A stretch of DNA of 64,000 nucleotides from Accumulibacter sp. GTDB taxonomy: Bacteria > Pseudomonadota > Gammaproteobacteria > Burkholderiales > Rhodocyclaceae. The DNA is taken from assembly GCA_024235695.1 (NCBI GenBank), contig JACKLX010000006.1, positions 1 through 64,000 on the forward strand. The letters run 5' to 3'. This document shows, piece after piece, positions 1 to 9,013 of this stretch. The position numbers were made by a program, and so were the translations under genes. The notes under the pieces are model-generated. The model did no database searches, was not told where the DNA came from, and saw nothing but the letters and a program-made list of their open reading frames with translations. Position 1 is the stretch's first letter; the number at the start of each line of letters is the position of its first letter.

Positions 1-3000
1 GCCAACTCTACCATCTTGAACCTCGGCACCATGTGCGCTGGCGCGACTGGGCAGACAATCCGAATCCTGGGCGCCAGCCTTGTCAACGATGGTGTTCTAC
101 GCGCCGCAGGAGGCAGTTTCGATATCGAGACATCGCTGGTCATCAACGCACTGGGTGCGCTCACCGGCACTATCGGGAGTTCATTTAACGTCAGCGGGAA
201 CGTGCTCGGCGGCACGACTAATGCTGGTCAATTCGCCGCGCAGGCCACTCTGGCCCTCGACGGCAACGGCACGGTTGCATCACCCCAACTCTTGGAAGCG
301 ATGGGGCAAGACTTTGGTGCCGTTATTCGCGGGTTTTCGAGTAATTTTTCTTACGAGACGCTGAGGCTCGCAAACAACGCGCGCGTACAACTGGTCGATC
401 AATCACACAACGCCTCCGGCAATGACTCAGAGGCGGTCTACGCCAACTCGCTAATTGTCCCTGCGGGCACGACTCTAGACTTGAACGGTCTGAATCTCTA
501 CGCAAGGACAGCGCTAATTGACGGGATCATCATCGGAGGCACGGTCACGATTGTCGCACAAACCGGTTTTCTCGTAAGCTCACTTGACGTTGTCCCAAGC
601 GGCATTGTTATCCGATTTAACAAACCATTCGACGCTAGCGTCCTGAACCTGTACGACTCAGCGACGGGTGGATTGGGTACCGCAGATCTTGCGCTTTTCG
701 GCGCGACGCAAGGAGATATCCACGGCTCGCTAGTGGTGAATCGAACCAGCGACGAAATCACGTTCATCAAGACGGGTGGCGTGCTCGCGCCGGATAGCTA
801 CAGCCTCACACTACGTAGCGCGGTCAGCGGCTTCAAAGACGTAGCAGGAGAACTACTCGACGGCGACGACGACGGCACACCAGGCGGCGACTACTTCACC
901 AGCTTCGCCGTCGTCGGCCCGCTACCGCGCGTCGTCTCGCTACCCGACGTCATGCGCGGCCCCGGCCAGCCGGTCAACATCCCCACCACTGTCGCCGGCA
1001 TCCCGATCCGCCTCAGCGACGGCGCCGGCGTCGACTCGCTGCGGTTCACTCTCAACTACGACCCCGCGCTGCTGACCATCAGCGACGTCACCGCCCTGCC
1101 TGTCGGCAGCATGCTGGTCGCCAACCTCACCATCCCCGGCCAGGTCAAGGTCGCGATGTCGTTCCCCATACCGCTCGCCTCCGGCGCTGTGGACATCCTC
1201 ACCCTCACGGCCGCCGTCCCGGCGACCGCCCCCTACCGTGCGAAGCAGGTACTCGACCTGACCGGCGTCTCGGCTAACGAGGGAAAGGTCGCTGCGGTCG
1301 GTGACGACGCCGTCCACGTCGTCGCCTACTTCGGCGACACCACCGGCAACGGCGCCTACAGCTCGCTGGATGGCCAGCGAGTCCTTCGCCAGGTGGTCGG
1401 TCTGGACAGCGGCTTCGCCGCCTATCTGCTTGCCGATCCGGTGGTGGTCGCCGACATCACCGGCAACCGCACAGTCAGCTCGCAGGACGCGACGCGCATC
1501 CTGCAGGAAGTGGTCGGTTTCGAACCGATCGAGATCCCGCCGCTGGCCGGGATTGCCGTCACCGTTGCCACACCGGGACCCGACCCGTACGTGCACATCC
1601 CCACCGACCTCAGCGCAGTCCCCGGCAGCGTCATCACCGTTCCTGTGCTGATCGACGATGCCCTGGGGCTCGAAGCTGCCGATCTACGGCTTGTCTATGA
1701 TCCCGCAATGCTCGAAGTCCTTGACGTTCGCGCGGGTTCCGCGAGCAAGGGCGCGACGGTCGTTAGCAACTCGGCTACGGCCGGCGTAGTCACCGTCGGC
1801 CTCGCGCTCACCGTTGCCCTTCCCGCCGGTGGGGGGAGCCTGCTCGACATCGACTTCCGGATCAAGCCCACGGCAGCATTGGGCGCCACCGCGCTGAACC
1901 TCACCCAGGTCAGCCTCAACGAGGACGGTCTGGTCCTGACGCCTCTCCCGATTGCCGGGCAGGATCCGACCGATGGCCTGCTAACCATCCGCTCGGCAAC
2001 CGGCAATACCGCCCCGATGGCGACCGACGACGACTACACGACGGCCGAGGACACCCTGCTCAGCATCGCTGCGCCTGGCATTCTCGCGAACGACAGCGAT
2101 GTCGACGGCAATCCGCTCACCGCGAGCCTGGTTGATGGACCCGCGCATGGCACGCTGACCCTCAGCGCCGCTGGTGACTTCACCTACACCCCGAACGCCG
2201 ACTACTTTGGCAGCGACAGCTTCACCTATCGCGCCAACGACGGCCAGCTCGACTCCAACCTGGCGCTGGTCACCCTGACCATTACGCCGGTGAACGACGC
2301 CCCGGTGGCGATCGACGACGCCTACACGCTGAACGAAGACACGCCGCTCAACGTCCTGGCGGCCGGTGTTCTGAGCAACGACAGCGATATCGACAGCCCG
2401 ACGCTGACAGCCGTCGTGGTCGATCAACCGCAACACGGTACGCTGATCCTGGCGCCCGACGGCGGCTTCCTCTATACGCCTGACACCGACTACTTCGGCA
2501 GTGACAGCTTCAGCTACCACGCCAGCGATGGCCAGCTCGACTCCAACCTGGCGCTGGTCACGCTGACCATTACGCCGGTGAACGACGCACCGGTGGCGAT
2601 CGATGATGCCTACACGCTGAACGAAGACACGTCGCTCAACGTTCCGGCGGCCGGTGTTCTGAGCAACGACAGCGATATCGACAGCACGACGCTGACAGCC
2701 GTCGTGGTCGATCAACCGCAACACGGCGCGCTGACCCTGGCGCCCGACGGCGGCTTCCTCTATACCCCGGACGCCGACTACTTTGGTGCCGACAGCTTCA
2801 GCTACCGTGCCAACGACGGCCAGCTCGACTCCAACCTGGCACTGGTTACCCTGACCATTACGCCGGTGGACGATGCCCCGGTAGCGGCCGATGATGCCTA
2901 TACGCTCAACGAAGACACGCCGCTCAACGTTCCGGCGCCCGGCATTCTGGGCAACGACACCGACATCGACAGCCAGACGCTGACAGCCGTCGTGGTCGAT

Positions 3001-3762
3001 GGACCGCAACACGGCGCGCTGATCCTGGCGCCTGACGGTGATTTCCTTTACACCCCGGATGCCGACTACTTTGGCAGTGACAGTTTCAGCTACCGCGCCA
3101 GCGACGGCCAGCTTGACTCCAAACTGGCAACCGTCAGCTTGACCATCCAGCCGGTAAACGACGCTCCGGTCGCCGTCGACGACAGTGCCAGCACGCACGA
3201 AGACACACCGATAGTCCTGAATCTCACCGCCAATGACACCGACGTCGATAACGACCCTCTGTCGGTGAGCGTGGTAGGCACACCGCAGCACGGCAGCGCC
3301 GTGCTGAACTCTGACGGGACGGTAAGCTACACACCGTTTGCCAACTACTCCGGCGACGATGCCTTCGACTACACGGTCATCGACGGTGCGGGCGGTCAGG
3401 CTATCGGGACGGTCCGCATTTCGGTCACGTCGGTCAACAGTGCACCGGTGGCGGTCGATGATGCCTTCACGCTGGACGAAGATGTGCCGCTGAACGTTGC
3501 GGCCTCTGGCGTGCTCGCTAACGACACCGACATCGACAGCCCGACGCTGACAGCCGTCGTGGTCGATCAACCGCAACACGGCGCGCTGATCCTGGCGCCT
3601 GACGGTGGTTTCCTTTACACCCCGGATGCCGACTACTTTGGTGCCGACAGCTTCACCTACCGTGCCAACGACGGCCAGCTCGACTCCAACCTGGCGCTGG
3701 TCACGCTGACCATCCAGCCGGTAAACGACGCTCCGGTCGCGTCGACGACGACTACACGCTGA
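1..3762 (+). CDS. Giant modular exoprotein A, 5'-partial piece before frame break
   Basis: The frame is open from base 1, so the N-terminus lies upstream. Order of what is visible: a beta-solenoid-like stretch rich in N, G and L (to about 560), an SbsA-like Ig domain (about 590-900), a cohesin-like domain (about 930-1310), a dockerin-like element (about 1325-1530) with two Ca-loop-like segments (DTTGNGAYSSLD and DITGNRTVSSQD), a second cohesin-like domain (about 1560-1985), then tandem cadherin-like domains of about 96 residues from about 2011. Each repeat carries an AxDDxYTxNEDTPLN start, GxLxND, YTPDADYFGxDSF and TPVNDAPVA. The stop at 3760-3762 is reached only after a base is lost near 3740, so it is probably not the real end; the product almost certainly continues in the frame used from 4221. 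Role by family: surface or secreted adhesin-like protein. There is no enzyme motif and only one cysteine in this piece. Confidence 0.85.
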   Translation, partial: ANSTILNLGTMCAGATGQTIRILGASLVNDGVLRAAGGSFDIETSLVINALGALTGTIGSSFNVSGNVLGGTTNAGQFAAQATLALDGNGTVASPQLLEAMGQDFGAVIRGFSSNFSYETLRLANNARVQLVDQSHNASGNDSEAVYANSLIVPAGTTLDLNGLNLYARTALIDGIIIGGTVTIVAQTGFLVSSLDVVPSGIVIRFNKPFDASVLNLYDSATGGLGTADLALFGATQGDIHGSLVVNRTSDEITFIKTGGVLAPDSYSLTLRSAVSGFKDVAGELLDGDDDGTPGGDYFTSFAVVGPLPRVVSLPDVMRGPGQPVNIPTTVAGIPIRLSDGAGVDSLRFTLNYDPALLTISDVTALPVGSMLVANLTIPGQVKVAMSFPIPLASGAVDILTLTAAVPATAPYRAKQVLDLTGVSANEGKVAAVGDDAVHVVAYFGDTTGNGAYSSLDGQRVLRQVVGLDSGFAAYLLADPVVVADITGNRTVSSQDATRILQEVVGFEPIEIPPLAGIAVTVATPGPDPYVHIPTDLSAVPGSVITVPVLIDDALGLEAADLRLVYDPAMLEVLDVRAGSASKGATVVSNSATAGVVTVGLALTVALPAGGGSLLDIDFRIKPTAALGATALNLTQVSLNEDGLVLTPLPIAGQDPTDGLLTIRSATGNTAPMATDDDYTTAEDTLLSIAAPGILANDSDVDGNPLTASLVDGPAHGTLTLSAAGDFTYTPNADYFGSDSFTYRANDGQLDSNLALVTLTITPVNDAPVAIDDAYTLNEDTPLNVLAAGVLSNDSDIDSPTLTAVVVDQPQHGTLILAPDGGFLYTPDTDYFGSDSFSYHASDGQLDSNLALVTLTITPVNDAPVAIDDAYTLNEDTSLNVPAAGVLSNDSDIDSTTLTAVVVDQPQHGALTLAPDGGFLYTPDADYFGADSFSYRANDGQLDSNLALVTLTITPVDDAPVAADDAYTLNEDTPLNVPAPGILGNDTDIDSQTLTAVVVDGPQHGALILAPDGDFLYTPDADYFGSDSFSYRASDGQLDSKLATVSLTIQPVNDAPVAVDDSASTHEDTPIVLNLTANDTDVDNDPLSVSVVGTPQHGSAVLNSDGTVSYTPFANYSGDDAFDYTVIDGAGGQAIGTVRISVTSVNSAPVAVDDAFTLDEDVPLNVAASGVLANDTDIDSPTLTAVVVDQPQHGALILAPDGGFLYTPDADYFGADSFTYRANDGQLDSNLALVTLTIQPVNDAPVASTTTTR
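590..1985 (+). repeat. Module copy 1: SbsA-like, cohesin, dockerin, cohesin
   Basis: First copy of a roughly 1.4-kb coding module. Markers are FNKPFDASVLNLYDS, GVLAPDSYSLTLRS, SLPDVMRGPGQPV, GDTTGNGAYSSLDGQRV and DPTDGLLTI. The same markers recur in the same order at 6420-7860 with amino-acid divergence, so this is an old duplication within the gene. Confidence 0.75.
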
Positions 3763-5876
3763 ACGAAGACACGCTAACGTCCGGGCCGGGTTCTGGCAAC
3801 GACAGAATCGACAGCCGAGTCGGTCGATACGCAACACGGCCGCTGATCTGCGCGACGGTGGTTTCTTTACACCCGATGCCGACTACTTGGCTGACAGTTC
3901 ACTACCGCCAGCGACGGCCAGTCGACTCAACCTGGCACGGTCACCCTGACATCCAGCCGGGAACGACGCCCGGTCGCGGTGACGACGCCAGCTCCGAAGA
4001 CCGCCGTAGTGCCGATCTCACCGCCATGACACCGACGCTGACGGCTGTCTCGTGAGCCCCGCAACACAGCGCGCTGACCCTGACGGAGGAGCCATACTTT
4101 GTGCCGACAGCTTCACTACCGCCAACGACGGCCAGCTCGACTCCGCATTGTCACGCCGGTGAAACCGGTGGCGGCCGATGATGCCTTCACGCTGGACGAA
4201 GATGTGCCGCTGAACGTTGGGCCTCTGGCGTGCTCGGTAACGACACCGACATCGACAGCCCGACGCTGACAGCCGTCCTGGTCGATGGGCCGCAACACGG
4301 CGCGCTGATCCTGGCGCCTGACGGTGGTTTCCTTTACACCCCGGATGCCGACTACTTTGGCAGTGACAGTTTCAGCTACCGCGCCAACGACGGCCAGTTC
4401 GACTCCAACCTGGCGCTGGTCACGCTGAGCATCCAGCCGGTAAACGACGCTCCGGTCGCCGTTGACGACGACTACACGCTGAACGAAGACACGCCGCTCA
4501 ACGTTCCTGCGGCCGGTGTTCTGAGCAACGACAGCGATATCGACAGCCCGGTGCTGACCGCCGCGATGGTCGATGGACCGCAACACGGCGTGCTGACCCT
4601 GGCGCCTGACGGTGGTTTCCTTTACACGCCTGATGCCGACTACTTCGGCAGTGACAGTTTCAGCTACCACGCCAGCGACGGCCAGCTCGACTCCAACCTG
4701 GCGCTGGTCACCCTGAGCATCCAGCCGGTAAACGACGCTCCGGTCGCCGTTGACGACAGTGCCAGCACGCCCGAAGACACGCCGATAGTGCTGAATCTCA
4801 CCGCCAATGACACCGACGTTGATAACGACCCTCTGTCGGTGAGCGTGGTAGGCACACCGCAGCACGGCAGCGCCGTGCTGAACTCTGACGGGACGGTAAG
4901 CTACACACCGTTTGCCAACTACTCCGGCGACGATGCCTTCGACTACACGGTCATCGACGGTGCGGGCGGTCAGGCTATCGGGACGGTCCGCATTTCGGTC
5001 ACGTCGGTCAACAGTGCACCGGTGGCGGTCGATGATGCCTTCACGCTGGACGAAGATGTGCCGCTGAACGTTGCGGCCTCTGGCGTGCTCGGTAACGACA
5101 CCGACATCGACAGCCCGACGCTGACAGCCGTCGTGGTCGATCAACCGCAACACGGCACGCTGACCCTGGCGCCCGACGGCGGCTTCCTCTATACCCCGGA
5201 CGCCGACTACTTTGGTGCCGACAGCTTCAGCTACCGTGCCAACGACGGCCAGTTCGACTCCAACCTGGCACTGGTTACCCTGACCATCACGCCAATGAAC
5301 GATGCACCGGTAGCGGCCGATGATGCCTATACGCTGAACGAAGACACGTCGCTCAACGTTCCGGCGGCCGGTGTTCTGAGCAACGACAGCGATATCGACA
5401 GCACGACGCTGACAGCCGTCGTGGTCGATCAACCGCAACACGGCGCGCTGATCCTGGCGCCTGACGGTGGTTTCCTTTACACCCCGGACGCCGACTACTT
5501 TGGCAGTGACAGTTTCAGCTACCGCGCCAACGACGGCCAGTTCGACTCCAACCTGGCGCTGGTTACGCTGACCATCCAGCCGGTGGACGATGCACCGGTA
5601 GCGGTCGATGATGCCTTCACGCTGGACGAAGATGTGCCGCTGAACGTTGCGGCGTCTGGCGTGCTCGCTAACGACACCGACATCGACAGCCCGACGCTGA
5701 CGGCCGTCGTAGTCGATCAACCGCAACACGGCACGCTGACCCTGGCGCCTGACGGCGGCTTCCTCTACACGCCGGACGCCGACTACTTCGGCAGCGACAG
5801 CTTCACCTACCGCGCCAACGACGGTCGGTTTGACTCCAACCTCGCGCTGGTTACCTTGACCATCCGGCCGGTGAAC
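2011..5876 (+). repeat. Tandem 288-bp coding repeats (about 96-residue cadherin-like domains)
   Basis: Units recur every 288 bp in intact parts, for example GAYGAYGCC starts at 2314 and 2602. Roughly fourteen units can be made out, including two wrecked ones at 3740-4219. Two subtypes alternate: DDxYTLNEDTPLN/DDAFTLDEDVPLN units, and a divergent DDSASTxEDTP unit seen at about 3178 and 4752. Many neighbouring units are near-identical at DNA level, which favours unequal recombination and misassembly. Confidence 0.9.
3740..4219 (+). other. Deletion-riddled repeat segment breaking gene A (probable assembly error)
   Basis: These 480 bases can be aligned by eye with the flanking 288-bp repeat units, but bases are missing again and again while the remaining letters match. 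Examples are ccggtcgcgtcgac against the intact ccggtcgccgtcgac, and gttgggcctct against gttgcggcctct. About 425 bases stand where two full units (about 576) would be expected. Losses without matching substitutions suggest a bad consensus over collapsed repeats rather than natural decay. All three forward frames are disturbed here and no reading frame should be trusted. Confidence 0.8.
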
Positions 5877-8231
5877 GATGCGCCAACGCTCGATCCGATC
5901 GCCAACCAGACCGTCGACGAAGGCAGCCTGCTCGGCTTCACCGTCAGTGCTGCCGATGTCGAGAACGATGCGCTGAGCTTCAGCCTGGATAGCGCGCCGG
6001 CCGGCGCCAGCATCGACGCCGCCAGCGGCTTCTTCGCCTGGACGCCAGTCGACGGTCCGGCGAGTACCCGGATCGTCGTTCGCGCCACCGACACTGCCGG
6101 CGCCTTCAGCACCGCAAGTTTCGACGTCTCGATCCTCGACGTCGCGCCGACGCTGCTCCTGAGCGGCGCGGCCAGCATTGGCCTCGGCGAGCCCTATACC
6201 CTGGATCTGTCCGCCAGCGATCCGGGGCAGGACAGCATCAGCAACTGGCGCATCAACTGGGGTGACGGCAGCATCGACGACATCACCGGCAACCCGGCCA
6301 GCGTCACTCATGCCTACGCCGCCAGCGGCGCCGTGAGCATCACCGCGACCGCCACCGACGAGGATGGCAGCTACGCCGCCAACGCCCTGCCGGTGCAGGT
6401 CACAGCCGCCGAAGCGCTCAAGGTCACATCCCTGACGCCCACCGCGTCCGGCTTCCAGGTGCGCTTCAATCGTGCCATCGACCCCGCCGCACTCAACCTC
6501 TACGACAGTGAAGCCGCCCAGCTCGGTGCGCCCGACCTCACCCTCTTCGGGCTCGCCAGCGGCGCCGTCAAAGGCTCACTGATCGTCGACGCCGATGGCC
6601 AGGGACTCAGCTTCCTGCGCACCGGCGACGTGCTCGCGCCCGACAGCTACACCGTGCGCCTCGAAAGCGGCACCAGCGCCTTCAGGGACCTCGCCGGCGG
6701 CAGCCTTGACGGTAACGGCGACGGGCTTGCCGGTGACGCCTTCGAGAGCAGCTTCATCGTTGCGGCTAGCGGACGAACCCTCAGTCTTCCCGACTTCATG
6801 CGCGGGCCGGGCCAGTCCGTTGACCTCACAGCCCCCTCGCAGAACGGCCTCCTGCCGCTCTACCTGTCCGATGGCGCGGGGGTCACGAGCGTCGAGTTCA
6901 CCCTGCGCTACGATCCGGCCGATCTGGTCGTACAGAGCGTCTCGGCCGGCGCCGACCTGCCCGGCAGTGCCACCATCGATCGTTTGCCGATGCCGGACGG
7001 CGTCCTCAAGGTACGCGTCAGCAGTCCGATCGCACTGGCCGCCGGCAAGGTGCAACTGCTGCGCATCGAGGCGCAGGTGCCGACCACTGCCGCTTACGGC
7101 GCCAAGGATCTGCTCGACCTCGACGACGTGCTGATCGATGGCCAGAGTGCGACCGGCGACGACGCCTTGCACCTTGTCGCTTATCTCGGCGACACCAGCG
7201 GTGACGGCGCCTACGGTACGCTCGACGGCCAGCGCATCCAGCGCGTCCTGGTGAAACTCGATTCCGGCTTCGCTGCCTACGCCAACGTCGACCCGCTGAT
7301 CGTCGCCGACATCAACGCCAGCGGCAGCCTGACGTCGATCGACGCCAGCCGGGTTCTGCAGGAAGTGAGCTACCTGACCGGCGCGAGCACTGCGGACCGG
7401 CTGGAGATACCGCCGATTCCCAACGGCATCGGGCCGCTCGGCTTCGCCGGTCCCGACCCGCTGGTCGACGTCCCGATTGACGCCGTCGCCGAAGCAGGCC
7501 AGCTGGTCACCGTTCCGGTACGCATCGACACCGCCGCCGGGCTCGAATCGGTGCAACTGCGCATCGTCTATGACGCCAGTCGCTTCGAACTGGTCGAGGT
7601 GCGCCGTGGTTCGCTGACCGGCGACTTCGGCTGGTTCGTCAGCGGCCAGCAAGCCGGCCGGGTCACCGTCGACATGAGCCGGCTGGACGCGCTGCCGGCC
7701 GGTAGCGGCACCTTGCTCGACATCGACCTGCGTATCAAGGCCGATGCGGCGCCTGGTGTCAGCATGATCGATCTGCAATACGCGCGGCTGAACGATGGCC
7801 GCCTTACCCTGGGCGTCGCGCCGCAAGCCGGCGTCGACCCGACCGACGGGCGGATCACGATTGCCGGCAAGGTGCCAGCTGAGCCGATCGTTGCTGCGGC
7901 GAGCGACCCACAACCGCCGGATCGCCTGCTGTCGACGCAATCGCAATGGCAGGCGCTTTCAGCGCGGCCGGCCTTCGACGGCGCCGGCCAGGCGGCATCG
8001 GCGATTGACGGCAGCGCGCCATGGCGACCGGTGATCGACCTTGCCGGCAGCTTCTCGCTGCCGCCAGGCACCAATGACGCGCTGCTTGCCGACGGCAAGA
8101 GCAGGACGTGGTTGAAGGACTATCTCGGCAACGTCGGTCAAGCGCGCAGGGTGTCGCCGAATGCCGGGCTGAAGGTGACACTGGCGGCGTCACCGGGGGC
8201 GGACGCGGCGAGCAGCCGGGTGCGGACTTAG
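4221..8231 (+). CDS. Giant modular exoprotein A, 3' piece with true C-terminus
   Basis: This continues gene A in a different frame after the damaged segment; 4221 is the first codon I place in frame, not an initiation site. It holds about six more cadherin-like repeats (to about 5876), an Ig/cadherin-like domain (DAPTLDPIANQTVDEGS), a PKD-like domain with NWGDGS near 6259, an SbsA-like domain (about 6420-6760), cohesin-like, dockerin-like (GDTSGDGAYGTLD and DINASGSLTSID, about 7189-7370) and cohesin-like domains (to about 7860), then a roughly 125-residue tail. The tail carries W-x15-PNAGLKVTL near the end, which resembles the tail of giant protein B. There are no RTX nonapeptides. The order SbsA-cohesin-dockerin-cohesin repeats that at the start of the window, so the repeats are bracketed by two copies of one module. 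Likely an exported adhesin or scaffold. Confidence 0.85.
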   Translation, partial: ASGVLGNDTDIDSPTLTAVLVDGPQHGALILAPDGGFLYTPDADYFGSDSFSYRANDGQFDSNLALVTLSIQPVNDAPVAVDDDYTLNEDTPLNVPAAGVLSNDSDIDSPVLTAAMVDGPQHGVLTLAPDGGFLYTPDADYFGSDSFSYHASDGQLDSNLALVTLSIQPVNDAPVAVDDSASTPEDTPIVLNLTANDTDVDNDPLSVSVVGTPQHGSAVLNSDGTVSYTPFANYSGDDAFDYTVIDGAGGQAIGTVRISVTSVNSAPVAVDDAFTLDEDVPLNVAASGVLGNDTDIDSPTLTAVVVDQPQHGTLTLAPDGGFLYTPDADYFGADSFSYRANDGQFDSNLALVTLTITPMNDAPVAADDAYTLNEDTSLNVPAAGVLSNDSDIDSTTLTAVVVDQPQHGALILAPDGGFLYTPDADYFGSDSFSYRANDGQFDSNLALVTLTIQPVDDAPVAVDDAFTLDEDVPLNVAASGVLANDTDIDSPTLTAVVVDQPQHGTLTLAPDGGFLYTPDADYFGSDSFTYRANDGRFDSNLALVTLTIRPVNDAPTLDPIANQTVDEGSLLGFTVSAADVENDALSFSLDSAPAGASIDAASGFFAWTPVDGPASTRIVVRATDTAGAFSTASFDVSILDVAPTLLLSGAASIGLGEPYTLDLSASDPGQDSISNWRINWGDGSIDDITGNPASVTHAYAASGAVSITATATDEDGSYAANALPVQVTAAEALKVTSLTPTASGFQVRFNRAIDPAALNLYDSEAAQLGAPDLTLFGLASGAVKGSLIVDADGQGLSFLRTGDVLAPDSYTVRLESGTSAFRDLAGGSLDGNGDGLAGDAFESSFIVAASGRTLSLPDFMRGPGQSVDLTAPSQNGLLPLYLSDGAGVTSVEFTLRYDPADLVVQSVSAGADLPGSATIDRLPMPDGVLKVRVSSPIALAAGKVQLLRIEAQVPTTAAYGAKDLLDLDDVLIDGQSATGDDALHLVAYLGDTSGDGAYGTLDGQRIQRVLVKLDSGFAAYANVDPLIVADINASGSLTSIDASRVLQEVSYLTGASTADRLEIPPIPNGIGPLGFAGPDPLVDVPIDAVAEAGQLVTVPVRIDTAAGLESVQLRIVYDASRFELVEVRRGSLTGDFGWFVSGQQAGRVTVDMSRLDALPAGSGTLLDIDLRIKADAAPGVSMIDLQYARLNDGRLTLGVAPQAGVDPTDGRITIAGKVPAEPIVAAASDPQPPDRLLSTQSQWQALSARPAFDGAGQAASAIDGSAPWRPVIDLAGSFSLPPGTNDALLADGKSRTWLKDYLGNVGQARRVSPNAGLKVTLAASPGADAASSRVRT
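6420..7860 (+). repeat. Module copy 2: SbsA-like, cohesin, dockerin, cohesin
   Basis: Second copy of the module at 590-1985. Markers are FNRAIDPAALNLYDS, DVLAPDSYTVRLES, SLPDFMRGPGQSV, GDTSGDGAYGTLDGQRI and DPTDGRITI. The second dockerin loop (DINASGSLTSID) still has acidic and serine ligands for calcium. Confidence 0.75.
8028..8183 (+). other. C-terminal motif of protein A (candidate sorting signal)
   Basis: The tail reads PVIDLAG, then FSLP, then WLKDYL (W codon at 8109) and PNAGLKVTL (8157-8183), 16 residues before the stop. Protein B has PQIDF, FRLP, WRKAFV and PNNDLRVTP in the same order (47188-47352). Function unknown; a secretion or anchoring signal is inferred from its position and conservation between otherwise different proteins. 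Confidence 0.55.
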
Positions 8232-8289
8232 GGTGCCGCTGCCCGCCGGAGCAGCAGCTGTTGACACGGAACATGAAAGGGGAAACGCA

Positions 8290-8859
8290 ATGATACGAGG
8301 TGCCACGGTACGTGCGCTGTGCTTGTGCGGTCTTCTGTCGGCGGCAATTTCGGCGCAGGCGGTGCCGTTTTCGGTCGTCACTACGCCGACCACGGGTGAA
8401 CGCGGCACGGTGCTCACCAGCGCTCTGTTCGATAGCGGCGTTGACCATCTCGAAGCGGTCGATATGGTGCTCACCTTCGATTCCGACGTCTTCAGCTACC
8501 TGGGCTCGAGCACTGGCTCGGCGACCGGCGGCTTCTCGTTGCTGGCGGGGATTCCGACCGCGGCGGGCGGCACGCTGCTGCAGGTGGAAATGAGCCTGGC
8601 GACCGGCGGCCCGCCGGTCGATGGCATCGCCGGGTCACTGGTCGATGTCCGCTTCCTCATCAAACCGAATGCGCCGCTCGGCGACGCCGTACTGGCCTTC
8701 GAGTCCCTGCTGTTCTCCGATTACGACATTTCGCGAACGTCGGGACGCCTGACCGTGACTCCGGCGCAGGGCGGCGTCATCTCCGAGCCGGCGTCGTCGC
8801 TGCTCGTCGGATTGGCACTGCTCGCGCTGGCGGCGGGCTTGCAGCGTCGACTGCCGTGA
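8290..8859 (+). CDS. Small cohesin-like PEP-CTERM surface protein
   Basis: A 189-residue protein. The ATG at 8290 is preceded by AGGGGA at 8278-8283 with a 6-base spacer, and a signal peptide (MIRGATVRALCLCGLLSAA..., likely cut near SAQA) follows directly; an earlier in-frame start at 8233 would bury that signal. The middle (about residues 25-165) has the beta-rich cohesin pattern (VDMVLTFDSDVFSY, GSLVDVRFLIKPNAPLGD, SGRLTVTP) resembling the cohesin domains of gene A just upstream. The end is PEP-CTERM-like: SEPAS, a hydrophobic helix, then QRRLP. By family knowledge this tail is recognised by an exosortase and removed at the inner membrane; the exosortase is not in this window. Inferred role: a surface or exopolysaccharide-associated receptor for dockerin-bearing partners. 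The function is unproven; the signal peptide and sorting tail are clear. Confidence 0.8.
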   Translation: MIRGATVRALCLCGLLSAAISAQAVPFSVVTTPTTGERGTVLTSALFDSGVDHLEAVDMVLTFDSDVFSYLGSSTGSATGGFSLLAGIPTAAGGTLLQVEMSLATGGPPVDGIAGSLVDVRFLIKPNAPLGDAVLAFESLLFSDYDISRTSGRLTVTPAQGGVISEPASSLLVGLALLALAAGLQRRLP

Positions 8860-8915
8860 CGGGAGCGTATTACCGGCGGCAGGGGGCAAGGAGCGGCGGA
8901 CAGGGCGGAACGCGG

Positions 8916-8930
8916 CCGCTACGGTAGCGG
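8916..8930 (+). terminator. Small hairpin after the PEP-CTERM gene (weak terminator candidate)
   Basis: CCGCTA-CGG-TAGCGG forms a 6-bp perfect stem 57 bases after the stop at 8859 and 5 bases before the -35 box of the next gene. There is no T run, so intrinsic termination is doubtful. Confidence 0.3.
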
Positions 8931-8935
8931 AAAGC

Positions 8936-8963
8936 TTGACAGCGCCTCAGCAGCGGCTATAAA
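8936..8963 (+). promoter_or_regulatory. Sigma70-type promoter for the SapC-family gene
   Basis: TTGACA at 8936-8941 and TATAAA at 8958-8963 are separated by 16 bases, one short of the optimal 17. Transcription would begin near 8970, giving a leader of about 44 bases to the GTG at 9014. This is the closest match to consensus that I found in the window. Confidence 0.7.
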
Positions 8964-9013
8964 CGCAGCATGGCGTGCGCCGCATGCCGCTCACCGATGA
9001 GGAGTCCCCGCCC

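Noticed and set aside
3740-4219. True pseudogenisation of gene A
   Set aside because: Only bases are lost, while flanking repeats and the 4-kb downstream frame are intact; a consensus error in repeats explains it better. Not excluded without reads.
8975-9013. Earlier SapC starts at GTG 8975 or ATG 8984
   Set aside because: They lie 5-15 bases from the predicted transcript start and lack a ribosome site; GTG 9014 has GATGAGGAG at proper distance and matches the family N-terminus.
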